Shown: positions 16,946-27,745 of the stretch, piece by piece
Layout: each line of letters opens with the position of its first letter
Position numbering within the stretch: the stretch's first letter is position 1
Origin: Candidatus Planktophila sp.
Lineage (GTDB): Bacteria > Actinomycetota > Actinomycetes > Nanopelagicales > Nanopelagicaceae
Reading direction: 5' to 3'
NCBI GenBank assembly: GCA_009691145.1
Contig: SHVG01000003.1
Span: 1 to 54,908 of the forward strand
Length of the DNA: 54,908 nt
The notes under the pieces: model-generated
What the model saw: the letters and a program-made list of their open reading frames with translations, nothing else
Database searches by the model: none
Told to the model about the DNA's origin: nothing
Program-made: the position numbers and the translations under genes

Positions 16946-19108
16946 GTGGATACTTTGATTGCACCAGTTGTTAGCGCGCTCAAAGAAAACCATGCCACAA
17001 GCAAGGCCGAGGATGTGGAGCGGGCCTTTCTTATCGCCGAAAAAGCCCACGAAGGTCAGCTACGTAAATCGGGGGAGCGTTATATAACGCACCCTGTTGC
17101 AGTTGCGCATATTCTCGCCGAACTTGGATTAAGTACTGAAACAGTTATTGCTGCTCTCTTACACGACACCGTTGAAGATACGCCATACTCACTCAAAGAG
17201 CTACGCCATGATTTTGGCGATGAGGTAGCTAACCTCGTAGATGGCGTTACCAAGTTGGACAAGCTGACCTATGGGCCAATGGCCGAGGCTGAAACGGTTC
17301 GAAAAATGGTTATTGCTATGTCGCGCGATATTCGCGTACTAGTTATCAAACTCGCCGATCGTTTGCATAATGCGCGCACATGGAGATACGTCTCTCAGGA
17401 AAGCGCCGAGCGTAAGGCACGCGAAACATTGGATATTTACGCCCCATTAGCTCACCGTCTCGGAATGAATGCCATGAAGTGGGAGCTCGAGGATCTCTCC
17501 TTTGAAGTTCTTGAACCAAAGAAATTCGAGGAGATTTCCCGACTAGTAGCAGAGCGATCACCATCGCGCGATTTGTTGACGGCGACGGTAATACAAACGG
17601 TGACCGAGGATTTAGCTAAGGACTCAATTCATGCAACGGTAACAGGGCGACAAAAGCATTTTTTCTCCGTCTATCAAAAAATGGTCGTACGCGGGCGCGA
17701 ATTCAATGATATCTACGACCTTGTAGGTATCCGTGTCCTAGTCAATGATGTCCGTGATTGCTATGCAGTTCTGGGTTCGATTCACGCACGATGGAGTCCG
17801 GTTCCTGGGCGATTCAAAGATTACATTGCAATGCCGAAGTTCAATCTCTACCAATCACTTCACACAACAGTCATTGGCCCAACAGGTAAGGCCATTGAGA
17901 TTCAGATCCGCACATTTGATATGCATGCACGGGCCGAGTTCGGTATCGCAGCTCACTGGAAATATAAGCAGGGGGCCGAAACAAATGAGTCATCACCTGA
18001 GATGTTGTGGCTGCGCCAGTTACATGAGTGGCAGAAGGAGACTGAGGATCCATCGGAGTTTCTCGAGGCGCTGCGCTTTGATTTAGGTTCACCTGAAGTC
18101 TTTGTATTTACACCGAAGGGAAGTGTTATAGCACTGCCTGGCGGATCTACCCCAGTCGACTTTGCATTCTCAGTGCACACCGATGTCGGTCTGCGATGTG
18201 CGGGAGCAAAGGTCAATGGACGTTTAGTACCCCTGGAATCACGGTTAAACAATGGTGATGTAGTTGAGATTGTGACAAATAAGGCTGAGCACGCAGGGCC
18301 AAGTAGAGATTGGCTTAACTTCGTTCAGAGCCCGCGTGCGCGCTCAAAGATTAAGGCATGGTTTAGCAAAGAGCGGCGCGAGGAGGCCATTGATGCCGGA
18401 CGTGAATCTATCGCCCGTCAGATGCGCAAAGCAGGATTGCCATTGCAGAAGATATTTGCAGGACAGTCGCTGCTTGAACTAGCACACGATCTGCACTACT
18501 CAGATATTGATGGTTTGTATTCTGCGGTGGGCGATGGCCATGTATCTGCTGCATCGATAATCGATAAGTTAGTTGTAGCTCGCGGGGGAGATGATTCTCA
18601 TCCTGAGCCAACGATGGATGTTCTGCCAACTCGGGCACCGACAACACGCCGTTCAAGTAATGCAGTCGATGTCGAGGGCACAGATGATGTCTTGGTAAAG
18701 CTTGCCCGTTGCTGCACACCGGTTCCGGGTGATGCGATTATGGGTTTTATTACCAAGGGCAGTGGAGTTTCGATTCACAGAAGTGATTGCGTTAACGCTG
18801 TTGATCTTCTGGTAAATCAATCTGATCGAGTTGTCAAAGTGCAGTGGCGGGTAGGTGCCGGCTCTATTTTCCTGGTCAACATTCAAGTCGAGGCTTTAGA
18901 TCGCGCATCGTTGTTGGCCGATGTGACTCGCACATTATCTGATCAGCATGTAAATATCCTCAGCGCATCGGTTAGTACCTCTAAGGATCGCACAGCGTTT
19001 TCACGTTTTACCTTTGAGATGGCAGATGCGACCCATCTAGATGCCGTCCTAGGTGCGGTACGAAATATTGAGGGCGTCTATGACGTCTATCGAACAACTA
19101 ATAATTAA
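16946..19108 (+). CDS. rel: Bifunctional (p)ppGpp synthetase/hydrolase Rel
   Basis: 720 aa stringent-response enzyme. The HD hydrolase domain has 'ALLHDTVEDTPY' (HD at 73-74), so hydrolysis should be active. The synthetase domain has 'RFKDYIAMPKFNLYQSLHTT'. The TGS domain has 'VFVFTPKGSVIALPGGSTPV', a zinc/CC region reads 'VKLARCCTPVPGDAIMGF', and the C-terminal ACT domain ends the protein. The start is GTG. A single long Rel of this type is the actinobacterial norm. Its TAA is one base from the stop of the convergent DUF349 gene. Confidence 0.96.
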   Translation: MDTLIAPVVSALKENHATSKAEDVERAFLIAEKAHEGQLRKSGERYITHPVAVAHILAELGLSTETVIAALLHDTVEDTPYSLKELRHDFGDEVANLVDGVTKLDKLTYGPMAEAETVRKMVIAMSRDIRVLVIKLADRLHNARTWRYVSQESAERKARETLDIYAPLAHRLGMNAMKWELEDLSFEVLEPKKFEEISRLVAERSPSRDLLTATVIQTVTEDLAKDSIHATVTGRQKHFFSVYQKMVVRGREFNDIYDLVGIRVLVNDVRDCYAVLGSIHARWSPVPGRFKDYIAMPKFNLYQSLHTTVIGPTGKAIEIQIRTFDMHARAEFGIAAHWKYKQGAETNESSPEMLWLRQLHEWQKETEDPSEFLEALRFDLGSPEVFVFTPKGSVIALPGGSTPVDFAFSVHTDVGLRCAGAKVNGRLVPLESRLNNGDVVEIVTNKAEHAGPSRDWLNFVQSPRARSKIKAWFSKERREEAIDAGRESIARQMRKAGLPLQKIFAGQSLLELAHDLHYSDIDGLYSAVGDGHVSAASIIDKLVVARGGDDSHPEPTMDVLPTRAPTTRRSSNAVDVEGTDDVLVKLARCCTPVPGDAIMGFITKGSGVSIHRSDCVNAVDLLVNQSDRVVKVQWRVGAGSIFLVNIQVEALDRASLLADVTRTLSDQHVNILSASVSTSKDRTAFSRFTFEMADATHLDAVLGAVRNIEGVYDVYRTTNN

Positions 19109-19109
19109 A

Positions 19110-20408
19110 TTAGCTGAACTCAGTCAGACTTCTCTCTGCCTCTTCTAGCCATACCTTTCGAGCATCTGCAGACTCACGTGAATCTGCAGCCTTTTTAGTA
19201 TTGCCAGCGGCCTCAGATTTCGCCGCGATCTTTTCATAGTTTTCGATTGAATCGCTGAGCTGCTTAACGACTTCGGCGGCTCGTGCCTTGGCCGCTGTAT
19301 CACTTTTGCGCCAGTGTGTAGCCTCTGCCTCTTTAATAAGTGATTCAACTGCATGCACGCGGGCATCTAGGGATGTTCGCTTATTGCGATGGGTCATTCC
19401 GATCTTGCTCCACGTGTTCATGTGATCGCGCAACGCCTTTTTCGCCTCGCCGAGATTGGTAATAGGCGTAAGGGCCTCGATCAGAATAAGGAGCTCTTCG
19501 CGCTTAATCAGATTAGTAGCCATTGTTACATCGCGCTTCTCCAAGTCAGCGTTCTTAGCGGTAAAGAACTGATCCTGTGCTGCTTTAAAGCGGGCCCACA
19601 TCTTGGCATCGTCACTTGGCTTACCTCGACCAGATGCCTTCCAGGCATCCATCAAAACCTTAAATCGCTTTGCAGTTGGGACCCACTGCGTTGAGCTCGC
19701 TAATGATTCAGCTTCAGTAATGATCACCTTCTTGGCCTCTGATACAACGCTATGAACGGCTTCTAGGGCGGCAAAGTGAGTGCGACGTCGCTTATCAAAC
19801 TTATTACGAGAAGATGAGAAGCGCTTCCAGAGAGCTGCATCGGCCGTCTTATTTAAACGCGGCGCAGATTTCCATTCATCGAGCAGCACCTTTAAGCGAT
19901 CCCCAGTAACTTTCCATGACTCTGATAGCGCCAATGACTCGGCCTCTGCGACAATCTTTTCCTTCTCAATTAAAATCTGCTCAAGGCGCGCCTTCTTGGC
20001 CGCACTCTCGGCCGCTTTCTTAGCCTCATATGCCTCGCGATGACCTTCAATCAATGGTTCGATCTGTTCGACCGATGCCGAGAGGGCATCTAGATCGCCA
20101 ACTGCATTGAGCTCTTTGACTTGATCACGGAGCTTCTTAACTGCCGTGTACGCATCGGATGGAACAAGTGCGCCACTTTTAATGCGCGCAGCTAATAATG
20201 CAACCTCTGCGGCGAGCATCTCAAATTTGCGCACGAAATATGCAAGGGCTTCCTCTGCTGTCTTGCCGGGATATGAACCAACGGGTTTTTCCCCGCTCGA
20301 TATACGAACATAGACGGTGCCATCTTCGGCAACCCGTCCAAATGCTGCAGGATCTCCAATCAGGGCAGTTGCCGCTGATGCTTGGGGTACTGGATCGAAA
20401 TCGGTCAT
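19110..20408 (-). CDS. DUF349-domain protein
   Basis: 432 aa, highly charged, mostly helical and coiled-coil-rich. It has repeated DUF349 units visible as 'WKVTGDRLKVLLDEWKSAPR', 'KADAALWKRFSSSRNKFDKR'-like and 'WVPTAKRFKVLMDAWKASGR' followed by 'DDAKMWARFKAAQDQFF'. Function not established. The start at 20408 has AAAGGATC upstream. Convergent with rel; the same neighbour is seen in other actinobacteria. A 13-bp inverted repeat lies in its 5' leader. Confidence 0.88.
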   Translation of the reverse strand: MTDFDPVPQASAATALIGDPAAFGRVAEDGTVYVRISSGEKPVGSYPGKTAEEALAYFVRKFEMLAAEVALLAARIKSGALVPSDAYTAVKKLRDQVKELNAVGDLDALSASVEQIEPLIEGHREAYEAKKAAESAAKKARLEQILIEKEKIVAEAESLALSESWKVTGDRLKVLLDEWKSAPRLNKTADAALWKRFSSSRNKFDKRRRTHFAALEAVHSVVSEAKKVIITEAESLASSTQWVPTAKRFKVLMDAWKASGRGKPSDDAKMWARFKAAQDQFFTAKNADLEKRDVTMATNLIKREELLILIEALTPITNLGEAKKALRDHMNTWSKIGMTHRNKRTSLDARVHAVESLIKEAEATHWRKSDTAAKARAAEVVKQLSDSIENYEKIAAKSEAAGNTKKAADSRESADARKVWLEEAERSLTEFS

Positions 20409-20431
20409 GCTGGTGATCCTTTCAGCGCGTT

Positions 20432-20444
20432 GTTCGTTACGAAC
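20432..20444. promoter_or_regulatory. Inverted repeat GTTCG-TTA-CGAAC upstream of the DUF349 gene
   Basis: A perfect 5-bp inverted repeat with a 3-base centre, 24-36 bases before the DUF349 start in the 170-bp divergent gap. It could be an operator or a small RNA hairpin. Orientation of the half-sites is opposite to LexA boxes. Confidence 0.3.
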
Positions 20445-20508
20445 GTCGCTATGTATGTCATGGGCCGAACAAAGAATCTTTGAACGGACGTGAATTGAGC
20501 GTTTAGGT

Positions 20509-20525
20509 AGGGTAAAAGGTACCCT
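20509..20525. promoter_or_regulatory. Inverted repeat AGGGTA-N5-TACCCT upstream of the MBL hydrolase gene
   Basis: Perfect 6-bp arms around AAAGG, just after a TTGAGC hexamer (20495-20500) that could be a -35 box; the repeat would then overlap the -10 region. Operator role is speculative. The rest of the gap 20409-20577 shows nothing I can name. Confidence 0.3.
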
Positions 20526-20577
20526 GTCCTAGCCTCTTAGCGTCAATCGCTTCTCAGGCTCAGAGGTAAGGGGGGAG

Positions 20578-21243
20578 ATGATGCTCGTTGCCTCATTTGC
20601 CGCCCCTATCTTTGCCACCAATTGTTGGGTTATCGCCAGCGGCCGGGGGGCCGAATGCGTCGTCATCGATCCTGGGATGCCAGATGTATCCCAACAGCTC
20701 TGGCAGATCCTGGATGAGTTCGCCCTAAAGCCGGTAGCTGTCATAGCCACGCATGGGCATATAGACCATACATTTTCAATTACGCCAATCGCCGATGGCT
20801 ATGGCATCCCTGCATATATTCATAACCAGGATCGAGTCGCACTCATACATCCAGAGAGAGTCTTATCTCCAGAATTTGCTGCGACATTGACGGGCATGGA
20901 GTTTGTTGAGCCACGTGATGTAAGAGAATTGCGCAATGGTGAACTCCTTGATCTCGTCGGGCTTAGCTTTAGAGCTATTCACGCCCCCGGTCATACGGCG
21001 GGCTCACTGATGTTTGAGGTATCAGAGGAGATTTTGATTAGTGGCGATGTTCTTTTTGCAGGTTCTATCGGACGCACCGATTCGCCAACGGGCTCAGCCA
21101 AAGATATGGAAGAGACATTGCGCAAAAAAGTTCTTCCCCTAGGCGATCATTTGCGGGTCCTACCCGGACATGGTCCTGAAACCACGATTGCGCATGAGCG
21201 CAAGAACAATCCATATCTAAAATCCATGAAGGCGTGCTACTAA
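20578..21243 (+). CDS. MBL-fold (glyoxalase II-like) hydrolase
   Basis: About 221 aa metallo-beta-lactamase-fold hydrolase. Metal ligands are visible in '[10 protein letters not shown]' (HxHxDH), 'HAPGHTAGS', 'LISGDVLF' and 'VLPGHGPET'. The family includes hydroxyacylglutathione hydrolases and related thioester hydrolases; the substrate here is unknown. Two in-frame ATGs (20578, 20581) follow a GGGGGAG ribosome site; the second has better spacing. The stop overlaps the hisS ATG (TAATG). A gene of this kind between rel and hisS recurs in actinobacteria. Confidence 0.88.
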   Translation: MMLVASFAAPIFATNCWVIASGRGAECVVIDPGMPDVSQQLWQILDEFALKPVAVIATHGHIDHTFSITPIADGYGIPAYIHNQDRVALIHPERVLSPEFAATLTGMEFVEPRDVRELRNGELLDLVGLSFRAIHAPGHTAGSLMFEVSEEILISGDVLFAGSIGRTDSPTGSAKDMEETLRKKVLPLGDHLRVLPGHGPETTIAHERKNNPYLKSMKACY

Positions 21244-22493
21244 TGGCCCGCCAAAAGATTCAAGCACCTAAAGGTGTAAGCGAGTATGTTCCACCGCGCT
21301 CAAAACTATTTGAGTTTGTCCGTGAGTGTCTGATCGCACCGGCTCGCTCGGCGGGCTATCAGTTAATGGAGCTACCAGTCTTTGAAGATACTGAGCTCTT
21401 TACACGTGGTGTTGGTGAGTCAACCGATGTCGTATCTAAAGAGATGTACACCTTCACCGATCGCGGTGATCGATCTATAACACTGCGCCCCGAAGGAACG
21501 GCCGGAGCTATGCGTGCAGTTATTGAACATGGTTTAGATCGAGGACAGTTGCCGGTAAAGATTTGGTACTCAGGTCAGTATTTTCGTGCCGAGCGTCCGC
21601 AGGCCGGTCGATACCGCCAGTTTTATCAGGTCGGTATTGAAGCTATTGGTTTAGATGATCCGGCAATCGATGCCGAAGTAATTGCAATCGCCGACTCAGG
21701 TTTTAAAGCGATTGGATTGAAGAAGTATCGTCTGGAGATTACATCTTTAGGTGATGCCCAGTCACGCGCGGCTCATCGCATCGATTTATCCAAGTTCATC
21801 TCAACTCTTGGTTTAGATGAGGCGACGGCGGCTCGCGCTGCCCTCAATCCACTGCGATTATTTGATGACAAGCGTGAAGAGGTGAGAAAGGCGATGCTGA
21901 AAGCGCCGTTGTTAATCGATTATTTAAGCGATGCATCGCGTGCGCACTTTGAATCCGTTAAGAGTTATTTAGATGCACTCGGAATTTCATATCTAATAAA
22001 TCCCCGAATGGTGCGGGGTCTTGATTATTACACGGGCACAACTTTTGAATTTGTTCACGAACTTCTGGGTGCACAAACTGGTATCGGTGGGGGAGGACGC
22101 TACGACGGTCTGATGCAAGAGCTCGGTGGACAAGAGTTATCTGGAATCGGATTTGGCCTTGGCGTTGATCGTGCCTTGTTGGCGGCAGAGGCTGAGGGCG
22201 TTATCTCACAGGATGGTTTTGTAGCCGATCTTTTTATTATTCCTCTTGGAGATAGTGCGATGGTAAAAACGCTAGAGATTGCAATGCAACTGCGCAGCAC
22301 CGGCAAGGTGGTAGAGATTGCTTTTGGTGATCGCGCGCTCAAGGCTGCGATGAAGGCGGCCGATAAGAGTGGCGCGCGTTACGTTGTAGTCCTGGGCGAT
22401 GAAGAGATCGCCAACAAGAGCGTAGAGCTTAAAAATATGAACTCCGGTGTCTCCACATCGGTTACGATTGACTCCTTAATCAACGCACTGTAG
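21243..22493 (+). CDS. hisS: Histidyl-tRNA synthetase
   Basis: 416 aa class II synthetase. Motif 2 region '[19 protein letters not shown]', histidine motifs '[12 protein letters not shown]' and '[11 protein letters not shown]', plus 'TLRPEGTAG'. The GTG at 21234 would add three residues, but ATG 21243 overlaps the upstream TAA with GAAGG ahead of it, so it is preferred. Twenty bases separate it from aspS, the usual partner. Confidence 0.97.
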   Translation: MARQKIQAPKGVSEYVPPRSKLFEFVRECLIAPARSAGYQLMELPVFEDTELFTRGVGESTDVVSKEMYTFTDRGDRSITLRPEGTAGAMRAVIEHGLDRGQLPVKIWYSGQYFRAERPQAGRYRQFYQVGIEAIGLDDPAIDAEVIAIADSGFKAIGLKKYRLEITSLGDAQSRAAHRIDLSKFISTLGLDEATAARAALNPLRLFDDKREEVRKAMLKAPLLIDYLSDASRAHFESVKSYLDALGISYLINPRMVRGLDYYTGTTFEFVHELLGAQTGIGGGGRYDGLMQELGGQELSGIGFGLGVDRALLAAEAEGVISQDGFVADLFIIPLGDSAMVKTLEIAMQLRSTGKVVEIAFGDRALKAAMKAADKSGARYVVVLGDEEIANKSVELKNMNSGVSTSVTIDSLINAL

Positions 22494-22513
22494 AAAGCGA
22501 TACCACACTCACT

Positions 22514-24265
22514 ATGTTAAGAAGCCATGATGCAGGCGCGTTACGTAAATCCGATGCCGGCACAATCGTTACTCTCGCGGGTTGGGTTTCACGCCGTCGA
22601 GATCATGGTGGTGTTGCATTTATCGATCTACGCGATGCCTCGGGATCTGTGCAAGTGGTTATCCGTGATGAAAAGATGGCCGGAGCACTGCGCGCGGAGT
22701 GGTGTCTATTAATCACTGGCGAGGTCCTCGCACGTCCAGATGGAAATGCCAATACAAATATTCCTACCGGTGAGATTGAGGTTATGGGCGATACTGTCGT
22801 AGTCCTTAGCGAATCCGCCGCCTTGCCATTCCCAGTTGATAGTGGAAATGATGGAGATATCAGTGAAGAGGTACGTCTTAAGTATCGCTACTTAGATCTA
22901 CGTCGCGAAAAGCCTTCAGCTAATCTGCGTCTGCGTTCAAAGGTGACATCGACAATCCGTCGAGTCATGGAGGATGAAGCATTTCTTGAGATTGAAACCC
23001 CTTACTTAACGCGCTCGACACCTGAGGGCGCACGTGACTTCTTGGTTCCAGTGCGCCTACAGCCGGGTAGTTGGTATGCACTTCCACAATCCCCACAGTT
23101 GTTTAAGCAGTTATTAATGGTTGCTGGTATGGAAAGGTACTACCAGATTGCACGATGTTTTCGTGATGAGGATTTTCGCGCCGATCGTCAGCCCGAGTTC
23201 ACGCAACTAGATATCGAGATGTCCTTTATCGATCAAGAGGATATTTTGGCAGTTGCTGAAAAGATCGTTGCAAAGATTTGGCAAAAGGCCCTTGGCTATG
23301 CGCTTCCACTACCGCTACAACGAATGACATATGCCGATGCAATGTCGCGATATGGAACTGACAAACCAGATCTGCGCTTCGGTAACGAGATATCTGAGCA
23401 GACCTCTTACTTTGCAGCTACATCTTTTAGAGTTTTCCAGGCCCCTTATGTAGGCGCAGTTGTCATGCCTGGCGGAGCTACATCGCCTAGGCGCGAACTC
23501 GATGCCTGGCAGGATTGGGCGAAGGCGCGTGGAGCTAAAGGATTGGCCTACATTCTTGTAAATAAGGATGGAACACTCGCAGGTCCAGTTGGTAAAAATC
23601 TGAGCGAGAGTGAGAGCGCAGGAATCGCCGCGGCCACTGGCGCCAAATCTGGAGATGCAATCTTTTTTGCAGCCGGTGAGCGCACGGCATCACTTAACTT
23701 ATTAGGCGCAGCGCGTCTTGAGATTGGAAAGCGCTGTGGATTAATCGCAGAAGATAAGTGGGAGTTCCTCTGGGTCGTCGATGCACCGATGTTTGAGCCA
23801 ACAGATAATGGCGGTTGGAGTGCAGTACACCATCCATTTACTGGCCCAAAGCCAGAGTTCGCCTCCAGCTTTTCAACCGATCCAGAGCATGCCCTGGCAT
23901 ATGCCTACGACATTGTTTTAAATGGCAGCGAACTCGGTGGTGGTTCAATACGTATTCACGACCAGAAGATGCAGAGGGATGTTTTTCGCGTTATTGGTTT
24001 AAGCGATGAAGAGGCCGCCTCAAAGTTTGGATTTTTATTAGAGGCCTTGAACTATGGCCCACCTCCACACGGTGGAATAGCATTTGGTTTAGATCGCATC
24101 TGCGCACTTCTTACCGGCTCAGATTCGATTCGCGAAGTTATTGCATTTCCCAAGACTGCAAGTGGGGCAGATCCACTCACTGGAGCGCCGACACCGATTA
24201 CAGCGGCGCAACGCAAGGAGAGCGGCATCGATGGCGCTCCTAAGAACGCACCTCAGGTAGGCTAA
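22514..24265 (+). CDS. aspS: Aspartyl-tRNA synthetase
   Basis: 583 aa bacterial-type AspRS. N-terminal OB anticodon domain ('[20 protein letters not shown]'), catalytic domain with '[13 protein letters not shown]', '[20 protein letters not shown]' and motif 3 '[13 protein letters not shown]', and an inserted GAD domain. Whether it also aspartylates tRNA-Asn cannot be told from this window. Last gene before the DUF948 gene (4 bp gap). Confidence 0.97.
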   Translation: MLRSHDAGALRKSDAGTIVTLAGWVSRRRDHGGVAFIDLRDASGSVQVVIRDEKMAGALRAEWCLLITGEVLARPDGNANTNIPTGEIEVMGDTVVVLSESAALPFPVDSGNDGDISEEVRLKYRYLDLRREKPSANLRLRSKVTSTIRRVMEDEAFLEIETPYLTRSTPEGARDFLVPVRLQPGSWYALPQSPQLFKQLLMVAGMERYYQIARCFRDEDFRADRQPEFTQLDIEMSFIDQEDILAVAEKIVAKIWQKALGYALPLPLQRMTYADAMSRYGTDKPDLRFGNEISEQTSYFAATSFRVFQAPYVGAVVMPGGATSPRRELDAWQDWAKARGAKGLAYILVNKDGTLAGPVGKNLSESESAGIAAATGAKSGDAIFFAAGERTASLNLLGAARLEIGKRCGLIAEDKWEFLWVVDAPMFEPTDNGGWSAVHHPFTGPKPEFASSFSTDPEHALAYAYDIVLNGSELGGGSIRIHDQKMQRDVFRVIGLSDEEAASKFGFLLEALNYGPPPHGGIAFGLDRICALLTGSDSIREVIAFPKTASGADPLTGAPTPITAAQRKESGIDGAPKNAPQVG

Positions 24266-24269
24266 GAGC

Positions 24270-24629
24270 ATGGGTCCAGGTGGAATCGCAACGATTATCG
24301 CCGCATGCGCGCTTTTTATTATCGCCATCGCCGTTAGTTATGTGGTCATCCGATTCGGTCGCTTCATCGATGAGGCTAAGCTCTCATTGAAATCTCTGAC
24401 CGATGAAACCGCGCCTCTTATTGAAGAGGTGCATACAACCGTTACTTTGGTAAATGGCCCACTCAAATCCATTAATCGCATCACGAAAAACGCCGAAGAT
24501 ATATCGGACAAGGTCACCAATGCAACTAGCACTTTTATTAATAAGAATGGCTCTGCAGTAAAGGTCGCCGGCGCACTTCTATCGGCAGTTTCAATGAGTA
24601 AGTCACGCTCTAAGAAGAAGGCTGAGTGA
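24270..24629 (+). CDS. DUF948 membrane protein
   Basis: 119 aa with one N-terminal transmembrane helix ('GIATIIAACALFIIAIAVSY') and a helical, probably coiled tail ('LIEEVHTTVTLVNGPLKSIN'), ending in a basic run 'SRSKKKAE'. This matches DUF948, which in actinobacteria typically sits directly upstream of alaS, as here. Function not known. Confidence 0.87.
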   Translation: MGPGGIATIIAACALFIIAIAVSYVVIRFGRFIDEAKLSLKSLTDETAPLIEEVHTTVTLVNGPLKSINRITKNAEDISDKVTNATSTFINKNGSAVKVAGALLSAVSMSKSRSKKKAE

Positions 24630-24638
24630 TCTCGGTAC

Positions 24639-27311
24639 GTGGAATCCGCCGAGATCCGTGCGCGCTGGCTGCGCTTCTTTGAAAAAGATAATCGCCAAGG
24701 TTTAACGCACACCGTTGTCCCCTCGGCCTCTTTAATTGCCGATGACCCGAACCTCTTACTTGTTAACGCTGGAATGGTTCCGTTTAAGCCTTATTTTTTA
24801 GGTGAAGTTACACCGCCTTTTAAGCGTGCTACCTCGGTACAAAAATGTGTACGAACTCTCGATATCGATGAGGTGGGTAAGACAACACGACATGCATCGT
24901 TTTTTCAGATGTGTGGAAACTTTTCATTTGGCGATTACTTCAAAGAGGGCGCAATCGCACTTGCATGGGAGCTACTAACACGGCCCATCAAAGATGGCGG
25001 TTATGGTTTCGAGGAAGATCGGTTATGGGTAACTGTTTTTCTCGACGATGACGAGGCGGCCGATATCTGGCACAACAAGATTGGTCTCCCAAAAGATCGA
25101 ATCCAACGTATGGGTATGGGCGATAATTTTTGGTCGATGGGTATACCTGGCCCCTGTGGTCCATGCTCTGAGATTTATTACGATCGCGGCCCTGCCTATG
25201 GCAAGGATGGCGGTCCTATCGCCGATGAAAACCGGTATATGGAGGTCTGGAACTTAGTCTTCATGCAAAATGAGCGCGGAGCGGGCAGCGGTAAAGATGA
25301 TTTCCCAATTTTGGGTGAGCTGCCTGCAAAGAGTATTGATACCGGTCTTGGCCTTGAGCGAATGGCGGCGCTATTACAGGGCGTTGAAAATATTTATGAG
25401 ATCGATACGACGATGCAGATTTTAAATAAAGCCAGCGAGCTCACCGGTGTTGCATATGGTGCATCACAGAAATCAGATATCTCTCTGCGGGTAATTGCCG
25501 ATCATGCACGGACATCGGCCATGCTCATCGCTGATGGCGTAACCCCTGGCAACGAGGGCCGAGGATATGTCTTGCGACGAATGATGCGCCGCACGATTCG
25601 CAATATGCGACTTCTTGGTTCGATGGATCCAATCATCTCTGAGCTCACCGTAGCGGCAATCGCAGCGATGGGGCGGCAGTATCCCGAGCTAGTGAACGAT
25701 AAAAAGAGAGTTCTATCTGTGAGTGTCTCTGAAGAGGAGAGTTTTCTGGCAACTCTTAAGAGTGGAACGACTATCTTCGATGTAGCTAGTGCATCATTAA
25801 AAAAAGGCAAGAGCAGAGTATTGCCGGGTGTAGATGCCTTTAAACTCCACGATACATATGGCTTTCCATTTGATTTGACTCTAGAAATGGCGCGCGAAGA
25901 GGGCCTGGAAGTCGATGAAGAGGGCTTCAGACGTTTAATGAAAGAGCAGAAAGATCGCGCTAAGGCCGATTCGAAGGCGAAGAAGAGTGGCCACAGCGAT
26001 GTCAGTGAGTACCGCGCCATCGCCGATGCCAGTGGTAAGAGCGAGTTTTGTGGTTATACATCGGTAACGAGTGAGTCAACGGTTACTGGAATCTTACTCG
26101 ATGGTGTCTCGTCAAAGAGTGCAACGGCCGGCGATGATGTTGAGATTATTTTAAATAGAACACCTTTCTACGCCGAAGGCGGCGGTCAGTTAGCCGATGG
26201 CGGAACAATAACTTTATCCAACGGCGCCGTTATTGAAATTGATGACGTTCAAACACCAGTACCCGGAGTCTTTGTACACCGTGGTCGCGTATTAAATGGC
26301 GCAGTAGAGATTGGCAATGACGCCCTTGCCGCAATCGATATTGAACGTCGCGATGCAATCTCACGCGCACACACTGCAACGCACATGGTCCATAAGGCCT
26401 TTCGCGAAGTTTTAGGGGAGACAGCAACTCAGGCAGGATCTGAAAACTCTCCAGGCCGCTTTCGTTTTGATTTTCCATCAACGGGTGCGGTTCCAGATAG
26501 CGTCATCAATGATGTTGAATCCCGCGTCAATACCCTGCTTCTGGATAACTTAGAGGTAACTGCCCAGACGATGACGCAGGCACAAGCTAAAGAGATCGGT
26601 GCGATGGCGCTCTTCGGCGAGAAATATGGAGATCAAGTTCGTGTTGTCAGCGTTGGCGATTGGGCTCGCGAATTATGCGGCGGAACACACGTCACACGTT
26701 CAGGCCAGTTAGGTGTCGTTAAACTTTTAAGCGAATCATCTATTGGTGCTGGGGTCAGGCGCGTCGAAGCACTTGTCGGAGTCGATGCCTATAAGTTCTT
26801 AGCTCGCGAACATATTCTTCTTAACTCATTAACATCGATCATTAAGGGCGCACGGGTTGAGGAGTTGCCAGAGCGCATCTCGGATCTATTAACTAAGATT
26901 CGCGATATTGAAAAAGAGCTCGGCCTTGTTCGCTCTGCAGCGGCCTTTGCACAGATTGGTGAGATCGCAAAGACGGCCACGGTTATTAATGGCCTAACAA
27001 CAACGGTCGCCGTTCTCAGTGATGGCATCTCCGGCGAGGATCTGCGAACAATCGCTCTCGAACTACGTGCAAAGGCTACAAACTCCGTTGTTGCACTCAT
27101 CAGCGTTAATGATGGCAAGCCTGTGTTGGTCGTAGTGGCAAGTGATGCCGCACGCGCCCAAGGTGTTAAAGCTGGAGCACTGGTTAAGATCGCTTCATCG
27201 GTTTTGGGCGGCGGCGGCGGCGGTAAAGATGACTTTGCTCAGGGTGGTGGCACCGACATCACTGCAGTCAATGAGGCCTTAGCTGCAATATGTGCAGCGC
27301 TTAAAGGATAA
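24639..27311 (+). CDS. alaS: Alanyl-tRNA synthetase
   Basis: 890 aa full-length AlaRS starting at GTG. The catalytic domain has '[20 protein letters not shown]' and 'DTGLGLERM'. The editing domain has zinc ligands 'AHTATHMVH' and '[11 protein letters not shown]'. The C-Ala domain ends with '[17 protein letters not shown]'. In the conserved order DUF948-alaS-ruvX-mltG-aroE. Confidence 0.97.
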   Translation: MESAEIRARWLRFFEKDNRQGLTHTVVPSASLIADDPNLLLVNAGMVPFKPYFLGEVTPPFKRATSVQKCVRTLDIDEVGKTTRHASFFQMCGNFSFGDYFKEGAIALAWELLTRPIKDGGYGFEEDRLWVTVFLDDDEAADIWHNKIGLPKDRIQRMGMGDNFWSMGIPGPCGPCSEIYYDRGPAYGKDGGPIADENRYMEVWNLVFMQNERGAGSGKDDFPILGELPAKSIDTGLGLERMAALLQGVENIYEIDTTMQILNKASELTGVAYGASQKSDISLRVIADHARTSAMLIADGVTPGNEGRGYVLRRMMRRTIRNMRLLGSMDPIISELTVAAIAAMGRQYPELVNDKKRVLSVSVSEEESFLATLKSGTTIFDVASASLKKGKSRVLPGVDAFKLHDTYGFPFDLTLEMAREEGLEVDEEGFRRLMKEQKDRAKADSKAKKSGHSDVSEYRAIADASGKSEFCGYTSVTSESTVTGILLDGVSSKSATAGDDVEIILNRTPFYAEGGGQLADGGTITLSNGAVIEIDDVQTPVPGVFVHRGRVLNGAVEIGNDALAAIDIERRDAISRAHTATHMVHKAFREVLGETATQAGSENSPGRFRFDFPSTGAVPDSVINDVESRVNTLLLDNLEVTAQTMTQAQAKEIGAMALFGEKYGDQVRVVSVGDWARELCGGTHVTRSGQLGVVKLLSESSIGAGVRRVEALVGVDAYKFLAREHILLNSLTSIIKGARVEELPERISDLLTKIRDIEKELGLVRSAAAFAQIGEIAKTATVINGLTTTVAVLSDGISGEDLRTIALELRAKATNSVVALISVNDGKPVLVVVASDAARAQGVKAGALVKIASSVLGGGGGGKDDFAQGGGTDITAVNEALAAICAALKG

Positions 27312-27319
27312 TTGCAGGC

Positions 27320-27745
27320 ATGCAACGAGGCCGCCGTATCGCCTTTGATTACGGTGATGTACGAATCGGTGTAGCTATATGTGATCCCGACGCAATTCTG
27401 GCATCGCCACTGACTACGCTCTCATCGAGTGATAAGAAACTTATCTTGGAGCTCACAGAGATACTGACAGAGTACGAGCCAGTCACAATTTATGTAGGAA
27501 AGCCATCGAATATGGATGGTAGTGCTGGCGCAGCGGCGGAAAAGACGGTTCAATTCTGCGCTCTCCTTGCAACATTAACTACGGCTCCAATCGTGGCTAT
27601 AGATGAGCGGTTATCAACGGTCAGCGCTGCAAGGAGTATGCGGGATTCAGGAGTTAAGGCAAAGGCGGCTAAATCACGTATCGATCAAGCTGCAGCGGTA
27701 GCTATATTGGAGTTTGCTCTAGCGATTGAAAAAAACATTCCATGA
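27320..27745 (+). CDS. ruvX: Putative pre-16S rRNA nuclease YqgF/RuvX
   Basis: 141 aa RNase H-like protein implicated in 16S rRNA 5'-end maturation. Signature 'RIAFDYGDVRIGVAICDP' with the catalytic Asp, 'YVGKPSNMDGS', 'AIDERLSTV' and 'RIDQAAAVAILE'. Normal length. It overlaps mltG by four bases (ATGA). Confidence 0.93.
   Translation: MQRGRRIAFDYGDVRIGVAICDPDAILASPLTTLSSSDKKLILELTEILTEYEPVTIYVGKPSNMDGSAGAAAEKTVQFCALLATLTTAPIVAIDERLSTVSAARSMRDSGVKAKAAKSRIDQAAAVAILEFALAIEKNIP

Noticed and set aside
25502-26020. 172-codon minus-strand frame inside alaS
   Set aside because: Antisense shadow with Ser/Arg-rich composition; alaS is intact.
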